Positions 47,223 to 56,617 of a DNA stretch of 64,000 nt are shown here, piece after piece; the first letter of the stretch is position 1; every line of letters starts with the position of its first letter. The stretch is from Myxococcus stipitatus DSM 14675 (lineage in GTDB: Bacteria > Myxococcota > Myxococcia > Myxococcales > Myxococcaceae), in assembly GCF_000331735.1 (NCBI RefSeq), contig NC_020126.1, positions 6,885,501 to 6,949,500 on the forward strand. Direction: 5' to 3'. Both the position numbers and the translations under genes were made by a program. The notes below the pieces were generated by a model. The model ran no database searches. It saw only the letters and a list, made by a program, of their open reading frames with translations, and was not told the origin of the DNA.

Positions 47223-49157
47223 CTACTCGCCGGACCGCGTGAAGATGAACGGATAGGTGACGACCACCACGCCACCACCCTTGGGCTCGGGGAACTTCCA
47301 CGTGCGCACACGGCTTGCCACACACGTCTCCAGCTCCGCGTTGCCCGCCGTGCTCTGGGCCACCGAGGACGACGCCACCGAGCCCGTGGCGGTAATCACG
47401 AACTTCACCGCCACCTTGCCGCCCAGCTTCGGGAAGCGGTTGAGGAGGCTCTCGTAGCAGTAGCGAATCTGCCCGCGGTTCGCCTGGATGACCTTGCGGA
47501 TGAGCTCCTTGTCCAGCGAGCCCATGACCTCCACCTCGGACGAGGCGATGTTCACGTCGACCGACGACTTGCCACCCAGCACACCCACACCCGTGCCGTA
47601 GGTGCCCGTGCCGCCACCTCGGCCCTTGGTGCCGATGCCGCCGATGCCCACGGTGTCACCCGTGCCGCCGCCGCCACCGCCGCCGCCGCGCAGACCCAGG
47701 CCGCCGAAGCCCCCCGAGTCACCCGCCTTGGCGCCGAACATGTTGCCCATGGCGCTCTTGAGGTCGCCGCCCAGGCCCTTGCTGCCGAAGACGGTGGAGA
47801 TGCCGCCCTTGCCGCCGCCGAAGATCTTGGCCGTCAGCGCGCGGGCCTCGTCCTTCTTGTTCGGGTCGCCCTTGGGCGCGGTGCGGTTGTTGGTCTTGGG
47901 CGCGTCCTTCTTGCCCATCTGACCTTCGTCACCGCGGCTCTTGGCCGCCATCTCGCCGCTCTTCTTCGCCTCCTTCTGCTGATTGAGGCGCTCGAGGAAC
48001 TTGTTCTTCTGCACCTCGGGCGGCTTGATGATGAGCTTGGCGATGCGCGCCGAGTTCGAGGACAGCTCGTCTGAGTACTCATCCCCCTCGCCCGTGCGAT
48101 TGAGCGCGGTGATGACGAACGCGGTGGCCGCGAAGAACACCAGCAGGAAGATGTTGAGCGCGGTGTAGTCGAGCGTCTCCCCCAGCGGCGCCACGACGCG
48201 CTTGGGGACGGCCTGGAACGAGGCCTCGAGCGTCACTCCGCCCAGGTCCACCCAGAAGAAGTCCTCGGCCTCCAGCGTCAGCGAGTACGCGTCGCCCTCG
48301 TGCGAGGCCTTGCCCGCCTCGAGGACCGCCTTGAGATCCAGCGTCTCACCCTTACGGATGAGCCCACCCTTCATCTTCCCCATGAAGCGCACGACGAAGG
48401 ACTGGCCGTCGGTGCGCAGCACCTCGAAGCGGGGGGCACCCAGCTTGTCGTCCCCCATGACGAAGTCGACGCCAGCGGCGCTTCCCACCGCCACCACGCG
48501 CTTGGAGCCCGGGCCGACGAAGAACTCGCCCACCCGCTGATCTCCCCACGAGAAGCGCAGTGCAACCCCCTGCGGACCGCTCGACTTGGAGCGGCGCACG
48601 GTGCGCGGGCGCGGGGCGGCGGCCTCGGCGACCTGCGGGGCCGGGGCCTCGGGGGCCGCGGGCTCGGGCTCCGGAGCCACGGTGGCGTTCTTCTGCGTGG
48701 CGGCCACGGACGCATCCAGCGCGCCCGCGACGGCGGGAGCAGCCACGGCGGCGGCCTGGGCCAGACCGGAAGCGGGCGCGGCGGCGCTCACCACCGGGTT
48801 CTTCTCCGTGGTCTCGTCCGTGCTCGCGGCGGCCGCCAGGTTCACCGCGGCCACGGCGGCGGGGTTCTCCAGGCGGATGGTGGTGCCACCCACCCGGATC
48901 TCGTCGCCGAACGTGAGCTGGCCTTTGTTGACCCGCTTGTTGTTGACGTACGTCCCCTCGACGCTGCCCATGTCGATGATGGACATGGAGCCGTCGCTGG
49001 CGACTTCGATGACGGAGTGGATGCGGCTGACCTTCTCATCCTCCAGGCACAGGTGCGCCGAGGACAGACGGCCAATCTTGATGATGTCGCGCTCGTAGTC
49101 CTTGGAAGCGACCAGCGTGTCGCCCTTGAAGACCTTGAGTGTCAGGGGAACGGCCAT
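47223..49157 (-). CDS. gltG: FHA-domain inner-membrane protein GltG
   Basis: 644 residues from ATG 49157 (GGAG six bases upstream; the longer frame to 49289 adds a non-homologous stretch overlapping gltF). An N-terminal FHA phosphopeptide-binding domain (about 20-95; IGRLSSAH, SRIHSVIE, GTYVNNKR) faces the cytoplasm. A single span (about 330-350, NIFLLVFFAATAFVITAL) crosses the inner membrane. A Gly-rich linker leads to a periplasmic TonB-like C-terminal domain (KVIQANRGQIRYCYES), homologous in type to that of GltJ. This is the layout of GltG, which bridges the inner membrane motor and the periplasmic/outer membrane complex. It lies 79 bases after gltF. Confidence 0.92.
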   Translation of the reverse strand: MAVPLTLKVFKGDTLVASKDYERDIIKIGRLSSAHLCLEDEKVSRIHSVIEVASDGSMSIIDMGSVEGTYVNNKRVNKGQLTFGDEIRVGGTTIRLENPAAVAAVNLAAAASTDETTEKNPVVSAAAPASGLAQAAAVAAPAVAGALDASVAATQKNATVAPEPEPAAPEAPAPQVAEAAAPRPRTVRRSKSSGPQGVALRFSWGDQRVGEFFVGPGSKRVVAVGSAAGVDFVMGDDKLGAPRFEVLRTDGQSFVVRFMGKMKGGLIRKGETLDLKAVLEAGKASHEGDAYSLTLEAEDFFWVDLGGVTLEASFQAVPKRVVAPLGETLDYTALNIFLLVFFAATAFVITALNRTGEGDEYSDELSSNSARIAKLIIKPPEVQKNKFLERLNQQKEAKKSGEMAAKSRGDEGQMGKKDAPKTNNRTAPKGDPNKKDEARALTAKIFGGGKGGISTVFGSKGLGGDLKSAMGNMFGAKAGDSGGFGGLGLRGGGGGGGGTGDTVGIGGIGTKGRGGGTGTYGTGVGVLGGKSSVDVNIASSEVEVMGSLDKELIRKVIQANRGQIRYCYESLLNRFPKLGGKVAVKFVITATGSVASSSVAQSTAGNAELETCVASRVRTWKFPEPKGGGVVVVTYPFIFTRSGE

Positions 49158-49236
49158 GAGGGCTCCTGCGTAGGGTAGTTGCTCGCTATGGACAACGCTC
49201 GCGCCGGCAGGTTCCCACCGGCGACCGGACGCATGA

Positions 49237-49509
49237 CTACAGCTCGCCCACCGACTGCATGACCTTGTCCTCGAAGTCCTCGCGGACACGGATGAGGTTC
49301 GAGTGCTTCACCTTCTCACGCGCGTCGATGTACTCGCCGTCCGGCTTGGTGAGGTCGCCTTCGATGGTGTCGTCCTCGAAGTCGATGTTGGTGGTCTTGG
49401 AGTAGCGCACATTGCCCTCCGCGCCCCCACCTGCCGGCTTGGCGGCATCGTCCTGCGCGAACGCCGGGGACACCGCGAGCACCGCGAACAACATCAGAGC
49501 CTTCCGCAT
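49237..49509 (-). CDS. gltF: Small periplasmic gliding motility protein GltF
   Basis: 90 residues from ATG 49509, with a signal peptide (ALMLFAVLAVSPAFAQ) and a short, acidic, mostly helical mature part (NIDFEDDTIEGDLTKPDGEY) of about 70 residues. Its place between gltE and gltG and its small size match GltF; the name CglF may refer to the same protein. The longer frame to 49629 puts 40 residues in front of the signal and is rejected. It should be a periplasmic adaptor of the Glt complex. Confidence 0.82.
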   Translation of the reverse strand: MRKALMLFAVLAVSPAFAQDDAAKPAGGGAEGNVRYSKTTNIDFEDDTIEGDLTKPDGEYIDAREKVKHSNLIRVREDFEDKVMQSVGEL

Positions 49510-49632
49510 CACTGTCTCCCACGAGGACCCCGCCGGGTCCGTGCCACACGTCATGCCCACGACAGGGGCAGCACAGGTTCGCATCATCCCCCCGGCCCGC
49601 CACATCGAAGGCACCCGGGGACATCCCAACTT

Positions 49633-51084
49633 TCACAGCAGGTCGTCTTCAGGCTCACCCGGCTCGGAAGGATCCGCCGTGCCTGCACTCTTCTTCTCCT
49701 GAGGCGCGGGTGCGGGCGCCGGAGGAGGCGGGGTGCCGCCCGCCGGAGTGGCCTGGGCCGTCGTGCCCGTGCCCCCCGCGGGAGCCACCGCGCCCCCATT
49801 GGGCGCCGGAGCCGGGGCCTGCTTCTTCTCCGCGGCCTGCATCTGGGCCTGCTGCTGCTTCTGGAGCTCCTCCATCTTCTTCGCCTGCTGCTCGGCCATG
49901 GAGGCCTCGCGCTTGGCGCCGACGATGGCCTCCGCCTCGCGCAGCAGGCCGAAGACAGGAGACTCCGCCGACAGGGCCACGTCTCCGCCCGCCATGGCGA
50001 TGTACTTCTTGTACAGCTCGACGGCGCGCTCCGGAGCGTCCTTCACCTTGTGGAGGATGATGGCGCGGTTGAGGCTCACGGCCGCGAGCTCCGCGTCCAG
50101 CTTCTCCGCCTCGTCATACTCCTGCATGGCCTTGTCGTACTGGCCCTGGCCCTTGTACGCGAGGCCCAGGTTGAGGTGCGCGACGGCGTTCTTGCCGTCC
50201 GCCTGCAGGATGCGACGCAGGTGCTCCTCCGCGCCGGGGTAGTCCTCCGAGTCCAGCGAGAGCTGGGCCAGCGCGACATGGGACGGGACGTAGTCGTCGC
50301 GCGCCTCCAGCGCCTTCTTGAAGGACACGCGGGCGCTGTCCGCATCCCCCTCCCGGAGCTGGATGACGCCCACCAGGTGGTGGAGCTCCGGGTCCGAGCC
50401 ATCCAGCTTGACGCCGCGCATGGCCACCAGCTTCGCCATCGAGAGCTGCTTGCGGTCCAGGTTGCTGCGGATCATCACCTTCAGCGCGGTGGTGGACGTC
50501 GGGTCCCGCATCAGCGCGCCCCGGGACAGCTCCATCGCCTTGTCGTGGTCGTTCTGCTGGCGGTAGATCTCCGCCAGCCGCGCGCGCGACTGCGCATCAT
50601 CCGGGTAGCGCTGGAGGACCTCCTGGTAGAGGGCCACCGAGCCCGCGACGTTGCCGGCGTTCTGCTCGATGACGGCCAGGTTCTCCGACGCCTGGCGCAG
50701 CGAGGGCTTCTTCGTGAGCGCGGCCTTGTAGCGGGCCTTGGCCTCGGTGAGGTTGCCCTGGCGCTCGGCGATGACCCCCAGGTTGTACTCGGCCTCCGCC
50801 AGGTTCGCGTCCGACTCCAGCGCCGACTTGAACTTGCGCTCCAGCGCCGGGTAGTCGAACGCCTTGGCCTTCTTCTGCGTGTCGAAGGACTTCACCGCGT
50901 CCTCGAACTTCGCCTTGGCCGTGTTCGAGATGGGCGCCGCGGGGGCTTCCTTGGTGGTCTGCGCGGTGGGGCTCTTGGCCGCCGCCGCCGGGCCCGCGGC
51001 CGTGGACGACGTGCAGCCGGCGGCCACGAGCGACGTGGCCACCAGGAGGGGGAACAGGCGCATGGTACGGGTCGTCCAGTTCAT
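49633..51084 (-). CDS. gltE: TPR lipoprotein GltE (AglT)
   Basis: 483 residues. The N-terminus is a lipoprotein signal ending VAAGC (Cys 24 from the first ATG), followed by an Ala-rich linker, about seven TPR units (residues 60-380, e.g. AEYNLGVIAERQGNL, AHLNLGLAYKGQGQY), and a Pro/Gln/Ala-rich tail. GltE/AglT is the outer-membrane TPR lipoprotein of the gliding apparatus. ATG 51084 is used because it shares one base with the gltD stop (TAATG) and is preceded by GGAGGA; ATG 51063 is an alternative. gltD and gltE are therefore translationally coupled. A 123-base gap separates it from gltF. Confidence 0.93.
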   Translation of the reverse strand: MNWTTRTMRLFPLLVATSLVAAGCTSSTAAGPAAAAKSPTAQTTKEAPAAPISNTAKAKFEDAVKSFDTQKKAKAFDYPALERKFKSALESDANLAEAEYNLGVIAERQGNLTEAKARYKAALTKKPSLRQASENLAVIEQNAGNVAGSVALYQEVLQRYPDDAQSRARLAEIYRQQNDHDKAMELSRGALMRDPTSTTALKVMIRSNLDRKQLSMAKLVAMRGVKLDGSDPELHHLVGVIQLREGDADSARVSFKKALEARDDYVPSHVALAQLSLDSEDYPGAEEHLRRILQADGKNAVAHLNLGLAYKGQGQYDKAMQEYDEAEKLDAELAAVSLNRAIILHKVKDAPERAVELYKKYIAMAGGDVALSAESPVFGLLREAEAIVGAKREASMAEQQAKKMEELQKQQQAQMQAAEKKQAPAPAPNGGAVAPAGGTGTTAQATPAGGTPPPPAPAPAPQEKKSAGTADPSEPGEPEDDLL

Positions 51085-54000
51085 TAGAGGAAGTCCTCCG
51101 GCTCCTCATCCGCGCCCGCCGTCTTCGCGGGCTTGGTGCCATCCGAGGTGGAGGAAGTGGACTTGGTGTCCACCTGGGTCTCTGTCTGCGAGCGCAGCTG
51201 CGCGGTGAGGTCCGTGAGGTCCTCCTGCAGCGTCGCCTTCTGGTTCTTCTGCGCCTCGGCCACGGCCTTGGGCGCGGGAGGCGGCACGTCCTGGATGGCG
51301 GCCAGCACGTCGCCACCGATGATGTGCTCGCGGCTCTTCAGCGCGACCTTCTCCTCCGGCATGAGCGGGTAGCGCTCCGGCTGGTAGGTGGTGCGCAGCA
51401 TCTTCAAGCTCTCCGCGGCGCAGTCGTTGAACACGTCCAGCTCGCGGCTCTTGGCGACCGTGGCGGCGAACGCCTCCGTGGCCTTGTCCTTGAGCGGCTG
51501 GGCCTGGTTGGAGAACTCGTCGCGCAGCGCCTGCTGGGACTCCTCATCCAGGCCTCGCGGCATGGGCGCGTTGGTGACGCGGTCGGCGAAGTGGTCATAC
51601 GCCAGACCGATGCGGTTGAGCGCGCACAGAGAAGGCTCCGGAGCGCCCAGCGCCACCGTCTGCACGTACTTCTTCTCCACCACCTGAAGCGCCTTGCTCT
51701 TGTCCTGGATGCTCGCGCGGAAGCGGTCCGGCGACGGCGGCGCGCCCCAGTACAGCTTCAAGCGGCGGTACTCCGCCCAGTCCAGGTCCACGCCCAGGAA
51801 CTGCGCCTGCGCGGCGGTGGCCAGGGCGTTCTTCTCCAGCGACGTCTGCACGCGGCGGGGCAGCTGGTCGAAGTGCTCGCCCACGCGCTTGTACATGCGC
51901 GTCACGTCGCGCGTCTTGTTCATCTTCTTGTAGAGGTCGATGATGCGCCCCTCGGCCGCGAGGAACTTGCTGGCCGAGCGCATGTTGTCGCGCTCGTACT
52001 CCTCCAGCATCTTGATGGCCCGCATCGCCGCGCCGCTCTTGCCGGTGAGGTCGATGATGGACAGGCGGATGTCATCCGCGTCCTTCGCCCGCGGCCACAG
52101 CTCCAGGTAGCGCTCGCGGTTCTTCAGCGCGGCCTTCGTCTGGCCCAGGCCCTCGCGGTAGGTGGAGGCGTTGAACAGCGCCACCTGCGCCTTGGACTCG
52201 TCCCACTTCTGCGGCACCGCGGGCTTGTCGTCACCGGCATCCTTCTTCTTGCCCTTCGACCTGCCAGCGCCCTTCTCCGTCACGCTGCGCTCGTAGCCGC
52301 GGACGTACAGCTCGTAGGTCCCCGCGGCCTGCTCGAAGTCGCCGATGGCCTCCAGCGCTTCCGCGTTGGCGTAGATGGAATCCGGCACGTACTTGGAGCG
52401 CGGATACTGGGCAAAGAGGCGCGCGCGCACCTCGATGGTCTTATCCAGCATCTTCGCTTTGTAGTAGTCGACGGACGCGTTGTAGAGCGCCAGGTCGGCG
52501 ATCTCCGTCTGCGGGAAGTCGTGCACGAAGTTGAGGTAGGCCTCGGCGGCCTTGGCGAACTCCTTCTTCTCCTCCAACTGGCTGACCAGCTTGAAGGACG
52601 ACTGCTCGATGAGCTTGGCCAGGTCGTCGCGGAACTTGCCCGTCGCCAGCTTGTCGTTGGCGTAGAAGCGCCGCGCCCACTCGTTCACCTTCGCGAAGTC
52701 CTGCAGCAAGTTGTACGAGTCCAGGATGAGGTTGGCGCTGATCTCCGCCGCGCGCGAGCCGTCCTCGAACTTGTACTCGGGGTAGCCCAGGGCGATTTCG
52801 CTGAAGCGCAGCACCGCCTCGTCGAAGTGGTTGTGGCGGTAGTAGATGTTGGCCGCCTTGAAGGCGATCTCCACCCGCTTCTCCCCCTTCGGCACGTACT
52901 TGAGGTAGCGCTCGCACGCGTCGAGCAGCGCCTTCTTCAGCGTGGGGATGGTGGCCTTCTTGGTGATGTCGGAGCTCACCGCCTCGGTCTTCGCCTCGCC
53001 ACGCGACTCGGCGGCCTTGACCACCTCGTCGTAGGCCAGCACGGCGTTGTACGAGGCATTCGGCAGCCACTTGCCCGGCTTGCCCGGCTTCGCCTTGCCC
53101 TTGTCGTCCTTGGCCTCCAGCACCTTGGCGTCCTGGAGCACGACGAGCGTGTAGTTGGCGGCGGCCTTCTCGAAGTTCTGCAGGTTGTCGTTGAGGAGCT
53201 CCGCCCAGAAGAAGCGCAGGTCGTACGCCTTGGGGTTCTCCGGGAACAACGTGAGGTAGTCGCTGTACACCGCGTCCGCGTAACGGAACGTCTCCTCGTT
53301 GCGCGTCTTCTTGCCCTCGTTGTGCCAGGTGACGGCCAGGTTGGACAGGGTGCGCTCGGACAGCTCCTTCGCCTCCGCGAGCAGCTTCTTGTCCTTGTCG
53401 TCCTTGATGACGCCGGAGCTCTCGACCTCCTTCATGATCTTCACGAGCCGGCGCACCTGGGCCACGGTGCGCTCCTTGTTGCCCATGCGAAGGATGCAGT
53501 CGACGATCTTCCCCTGGAAGCCGGGCGCCTCCGGCGACAGCGGCTTCTCCTTGATGAGGGAGTTGAAGGTGATGGCCGCTTCGCGGTCCTTGCCGTCGCC
53601 GTAGTAGAGGTTGGCCAGCTGCTTCATCATCGTGAAGCGGTCGTCGGGGTTGGAGGCCACCTTGCCGAAGTCGGCACGGGCCTGCGCCACGTCGCCCTGG
53701 TGCGAGTACGCACGCACGTAGTCGGTGCGCGCCTCACGGACCAGCGAGCCACGGCCGCTCTTGCCGCCGTCCTTCTCCACCGCGTTGGCGCCGGCCAGCT
53801 CGCCGTAGAGCACCACCGTCTTGAAGCGGTCCTTCGCCGCCTCGTAGTCGCCCAGGTTGAAGTGACACCACCCCTGCTTGTAGAGCGCGAAGGCGTACAC
53901 CTGGCTCTCGGGGAACTCCGCCGCCTTCTTGTAGGCGACGAGCGCCTTCTCCAGCTCCGGGCGCTTTCCCTTGGAGTTGATGAAGTAGTACTCGCCGAAG

Positions 54001-54650
54001 GCCAGGTACGCGTCCGGGATGAACTTGGACTGGGGATGCTTCTCCACCAGGCGCTTGAAGGCGACCAGCGCCTTGCGCTCCTGGCCCTCTTCCATCAGGT
54101 ACTGACCGAGGAAGAAGAGCACCTCGTCCGTGCGCTCGAACTTGGGGTACTCCTGGACGATCTTCGTGTACTGCTCGACGGCGAGCTTGCCGTACTCCTT
54201 CTGCTTGCCGATGAGCTCCGCCTTCTCCGCCTTGGCGCGCTGCTGGCCCGCGGTGTCGTTGGCGTTCATCGCCTTGATGAGATCATCGTCGCGGCGGTTC
54301 GCCTCGAAGAAGTAGAACTTCGACTCCTCCCAGTAGAACTCGCCCAGCCGGAACAGGAGGCTGGGGACCTCTCTCGGGTCAGGAGAGAGGGAGATGATCT
54401 TCTTGAGCGAGGCGATCTGCTCGCGTCGCTTGGAGGCCACCTGCAGCTCCACGCCCAGTCGGAACTGGTCGTATTGGAGCGTGGGGGCAACCTCTTCCTT
54501 CTTCTTCTCGCGGGTGATGTCGCCAGCCAGGGACTTGTCCACCAGAGTGGCGGACTTCCGGCCGAGGTCAGCGTCACGCGGCGTTTTCTTCTCCTGCGCG
54601 GCGGATGCCGAGGCCAGGAGCACGAGGCAGACGAGGAGCGAACGGCGCAT
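51084..54650 (-). CDS. gltD: Large periplasmic TPR protein GltD (AgmU)
   Basis: 1188 residues from ATG 54650, with a signal peptide (SLLVCLVLLASASAAQ). The rest is a long array of TPR/Sel1-like helical repeats with stretches such as SLLFRLGEFYWEES, EVLFFLGQYLMEEG and FALYKQGWCHFNLGDYEAAKD. Length and gene order match GltD/AgmU (about 1200 residues), a mostly periplasmic component that moves along the cell in helical tracks. It is the first gene of the glt cluster on this strand; its stop overlaps the gltE start by one base. A candidate sigma-70 promoter lies at 54745-54774. The longer frame to 54692 is less likely because it precedes the signal peptide. Confidence 0.94.
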   Translation of the reverse strand: MRRSLLVCLVLLASASAAQEKKTPRDADLGRKSATLVDKSLAGDITREKKKEEVAPTLQYDQFRLGVELQVASKRREQIASLKKIISLSPDPREVPSLLFRLGEFYWEESKFYFFEANRRDDDLIKAMNANDTAGQQRAKAEKAELIGKQKEYGKLAVEQYTKIVQEYPKFERTDEVLFFLGQYLMEEGQERKALVAFKRLVEKHPQSKFIPDAYLAFGEYYFINSKGKRPELEKALVAYKKAAEFPESQVYAFALYKQGWCHFNLGDYEAAKDRFKTVVLYGELAGANAVEKDGGKSGRGSLVREARTDYVRAYSHQGDVAQARADFGKVASNPDDRFTMMKQLANLYYGDGKDREAAITFNSLIKEKPLSPEAPGFQGKIVDCILRMGNKERTVAQVRRLVKIMKEVESSGVIKDDKDKKLLAEAKELSERTLSNLAVTWHNEGKKTRNEETFRYADAVYSDYLTLFPENPKAYDLRFFWAELLNDNLQNFEKAAANYTLVVLQDAKVLEAKDDKGKAKPGKPGKWLPNASYNAVLAYDEVVKAAESRGEAKTEAVSSDITKKATIPTLKKALLDACERYLKYVPKGEKRVEIAFKAANIYYRHNHFDEAVLRFSEIALGYPEYKFEDGSRAAEISANLILDSYNLLQDFAKVNEWARRFYANDKLATGKFRDDLAKLIEQSSFKLVSQLEEKKEFAKAAEAYLNFVHDFPQTEIADLALYNASVDYYKAKMLDKTIEVRARLFAQYPRSKYVPDSIYANAEALEAIGDFEQAAGTYELYVRGYERSVTEKGAGRSKGKKKDAGDDKPAVPQKWDESKAQVALFNASTYREGLGQTKAALKNRERYLELWPRAKDADDIRLSIIDLTGKSGAAMRAIKMLEEYERDNMRSASKFLAAEGRIIDLYKKMNKTRDVTRMYKRVGEHFDQLPRRVQTSLEKNALATAAQAQFLGVDLDWAEYRRLKLYWGAPPSPDRFRASIQDKSKALQVVEKKYVQTVALGAPEPSLCALNRIGLAYDHFADRVTNAPMPRGLDEESQQALRDEFSNQAQPLKDKATEAFAATVAKSRELDVFNDCAAESLKMLRTTYQPERYPLMPEEKVALKSREHIIGGDVLAAIQDVPPPAPKAVAEAQKNQKATLQEDLTDLTAQLRSQTETQVDTKSTSSTSDGTKPAKTAGADEEPEDFL

Positions 54651-54744
54651 GGTCTTCCTAAAGCGAGGGGGACCGGCGTCCCCGGTTGCCATTCACTGTG
54701 GCAAGTGGCCGGGAATCTTCGGGAATTTCCATTCGGGGAGAACC

Positions 54745-54774
54745 ACTATGCGCGGTTTCCTCGGGACGGGTCAA
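54745..54774 (-). promoter_or_regulatory. Candidate sigma-70 promoter for the glt operon
   Basis: On the minus strand TTGACC (54774-54769) is followed after 18 bases by CATAGT (54750-54745), about 95 bases before the gltD ATG. The -35 matches five of six consensus bases and the -10 four of six. A TTGACA at 54849-54844 has only a poor -10 at matching distance. Confidence 0.4.
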
Positions 54775-54936
54775 CCCTGACTGGCTGGCTGCTCCAGAAG
54801 TGGAAAGCAGGCCGAAAAACTTTCAAATCTGCTGTGAAAATAGTGTCAAGAGGGTTGCCTTGTCGGACCCACCGGGTATGGGGGGACGGTCGGCCGGCTG
54901 TCCGGTCGCCCACCAAGCCCGGAGCCGTGTCGGATC

Positions 54937-55593
54937 ATGAGTCTGTTGCCGGAGAGCGCCAGCTTCGAGGAGCTGGTGCAGGACTACTTCCTCGCGGTGC
55001 GCGGCGCGGGGCTGATGCTGTCGGCGCTCGACGCGGAGTTGCTGACGGCCTGGGCGCGGGAGGGTGTTCCCTTCGAGGTGGTTGCTCGAGGCATCTCCCG
55101 CTCCGCGGAGAAGGCGCTGTGGGATGCGCGCCCCGGTGAGCCCGTGCTGCGCAACCTCCGCGCGTGCCGCAGACAGGTGGACGCGGAGATCAAGAAGTAC
55201 CGCTCGCTGGCGGCGGGTGCGAGCGCCCCGCCCGAGCCCACCTCGAAGCGTCGCAAGGCCCTGTCGTGGGAGGAGACGCGGCACACCCGGCTCATCGACG
55301 CGCTGGAGGACCTGGCGGGGCGTGAGCCCACCCTGGCGGCTCGGGTGACGTGGCTGCGGGGCACCGTGTTGGCGAACGTCCCACAAGAGCCCGCGGTGAT
55401 GGATGCGCAGGAAGCCTTGAGTTTCCTGGCGTTGCTGCGCGCCCTGCCCTTCCCGCAGCGACGCGAGGTGTGGCGCGGCGCACTTTCGGTGGGTACTGAA
55501 CAGCAGGTGATGTCGGTGCGTGCACGAAAGGTATCCCGGCGATTCCGACTGGTGGCGGCGGTGCGGCGGCGACTGGGCGTGAAGGAAGTCTGA
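54937..55593 (+). CDS. Hypothetical helical protein, paired with a DnaC-like ATPase gene
   Basis: 218 residues, mostly helical and basic at the C-terminus, with no signal peptide or membrane span. The N-terminal 90 residues (FEELVQDYFLAVRGAGLM.., LLTAWAREGVPFEVVARGI) have the look of a winged-helix or DnaD-like DNA-binding domain, but this rests on general pattern, not on a recognised motif. The next gene on the same strand, 57 bases later, encodes a DnaC/DnaI-like ATPase, so a replication-initiation or primosome partner role is a reasonable inference. It starts just outside the glt promoter region and is transcribed divergently from gltD. Confidence 0.65.
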   Translation: MSLLPESASFEELVQDYFLAVRGAGLMLSALDAELLTAWAREGVPFEVVARGISRSAEKALWDARPGEPVLRNLRACRRQVDAEIKKYRSLAAGASAPPEPTSKRRKALSWEETRHTRLIDALEDLAGREPTLAARVTWLRGTVLANVPQEPAVMDAQEALSFLALLRALPFPQRREVWRGALSVGTEQQVMSVRARKVSRRFRLVAAVRRRLGVKEV

Positions 55594-55650
55594 CGAGGGC
55601 GATGACTGCTCACGCGTTCAGTTTGCGATGAGGCAGCGAAGGGCTCTGCT

Positions 55651-56613
55651 ATGGCGATGCGCGAGACGGGTGTGGGAACAAAGGCGAGCGGTGAGGTCTG
55701 CCGTGTCTGTGCCGGCCGGACGTATGTCGTCGAACGGCAGGGAGATCAGGCCCTGGCGCGCGTGTGCGGTTGCTCGGAGAACTGCCCCGTCTGCGGTGGA
55801 CGCGGGCACGTGCTGGTGGAGCGCGAGGCCACCTTCAGCCAGAAGGTGGGGCCCCGGCGCTACGAGGTGATGGAGCCGTGCGGGTGCACGCTGCGGCGGC
55901 GACGGGTGGCCCTCTACAACGAGGTGCGGCTGCCCGGCGTGGTGGCGCATGCGTCGTTCGACAACTACCGGGCCTTCAACGAGGCGCAGGACCGGGGCCG
56001 CGGCGTGGCGATGCACTTCGGCCACCAGTTCGTGAAGGGCGCCACGTCCAAGGGCTTCATCCTGAGTGGCCCGGTGGGCACGGGGAAGACGCACCTGCTG
56101 GCGGCCACGCTGGGACACCTCGTCATCGAGATGGGGGTTCGCGCGCGCTACGTGGAGATTTCGCTGCTCTACGCCACCATCCGGCGCGGCTTCCAGGAGG
56201 GCAAGAGCGGCGGTGAAATCATCGGGCCGCTGTCGGAAGTGGAAGTGCTGGCCATCGACGAGCTGGGCAAGGGCCGCGGCAGCCCGTTCGAGATGGAGAC
56301 GCTCGATGAGCTCATCGCCCGGCGCTACAACGCGGGGCGCACCACGCTGTTCGCGACGAACTACTCGCTGGAGCCCGAGCGGAAGGCGCGGCCCGGTGGC
56401 CCCACGGGCTACCGGACCACGGAGGATGCCAAGGCCGTGGTGAAGGACGCCGAGCTCCTGCGCGAGCGCGTGGGTGAGCGCATCTACAGCCGGCTCTGCG
56501 AGATGTGCACCTTCGTCGAGCTGCCGAAGGACACGCCGGACCGGCGACGCACGCGTCAGGAGATGGACTCGCTGCACCCGCCGCCCACCGGCATGCGCAG
56601 CATGGGACGCTGA
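55651..56613 (+). CDS. DnaC/DnaI-like AAA+ ATPase with N-terminal zinc-binding cysteines
   Basis: 320 residues. Residues 17-79 hold eight cysteines in pairs (C17/C20, C39/C41, C45/C48, C77/C79), consistent with one or two zinc clusters. An AAA+ core follows with Walker A GPVGTGKTHLL (140-150) and Walker B VLAIDELGKG (about 197-206), and a sensor-like LFATNYS. The combination fits the DnaC/IstB family, as a replicative helicase loader (DnaI also has an N-terminal zinc domain) or an ATPase related to it. No transposase is adjacent, which argues against an IS21-type IstB. ATG 55651 is used; ATG 55657 is close. cutA begins five bases after the stop. Confidence 0.8.
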   Translation: MAMRETGVGTKASGEVCRVCAGRTYVVERQGDQALARVCGCSENCPVCGGRGHVLVEREATFSQKVGPRRYEVMEPCGCTLRRRRVALYNEVRLPGVVAHASFDNYRAFNEAQDRGRGVAMHFGHQFVKGATSKGFILSGPVGTGKTHLLAATLGHLVIEMGVRARYVEISLLYATIRRGFQEGKSGGEIIGPLSEVEVLAIDELGKGRGSPFEMETLDELIARRYNAGRTTLFATNYSLEPERKARPGGPTGYRTTEDAKAVVKDAELLRERVGERIYSRLCEMCTFVELPKDTPDRRRTRQEMDSLHPPPTGMRSMGR

Positions 56614-56617
56614 GGCG

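Noticed and set aside
51324-55139. 1271-codon plus-strand frame across gltD and the following intergenic region
   Set aside because: Antisense to gltD, which has a signal peptide, TPR repeats and overlap with gltE; the plus frame has no recognisable motif.
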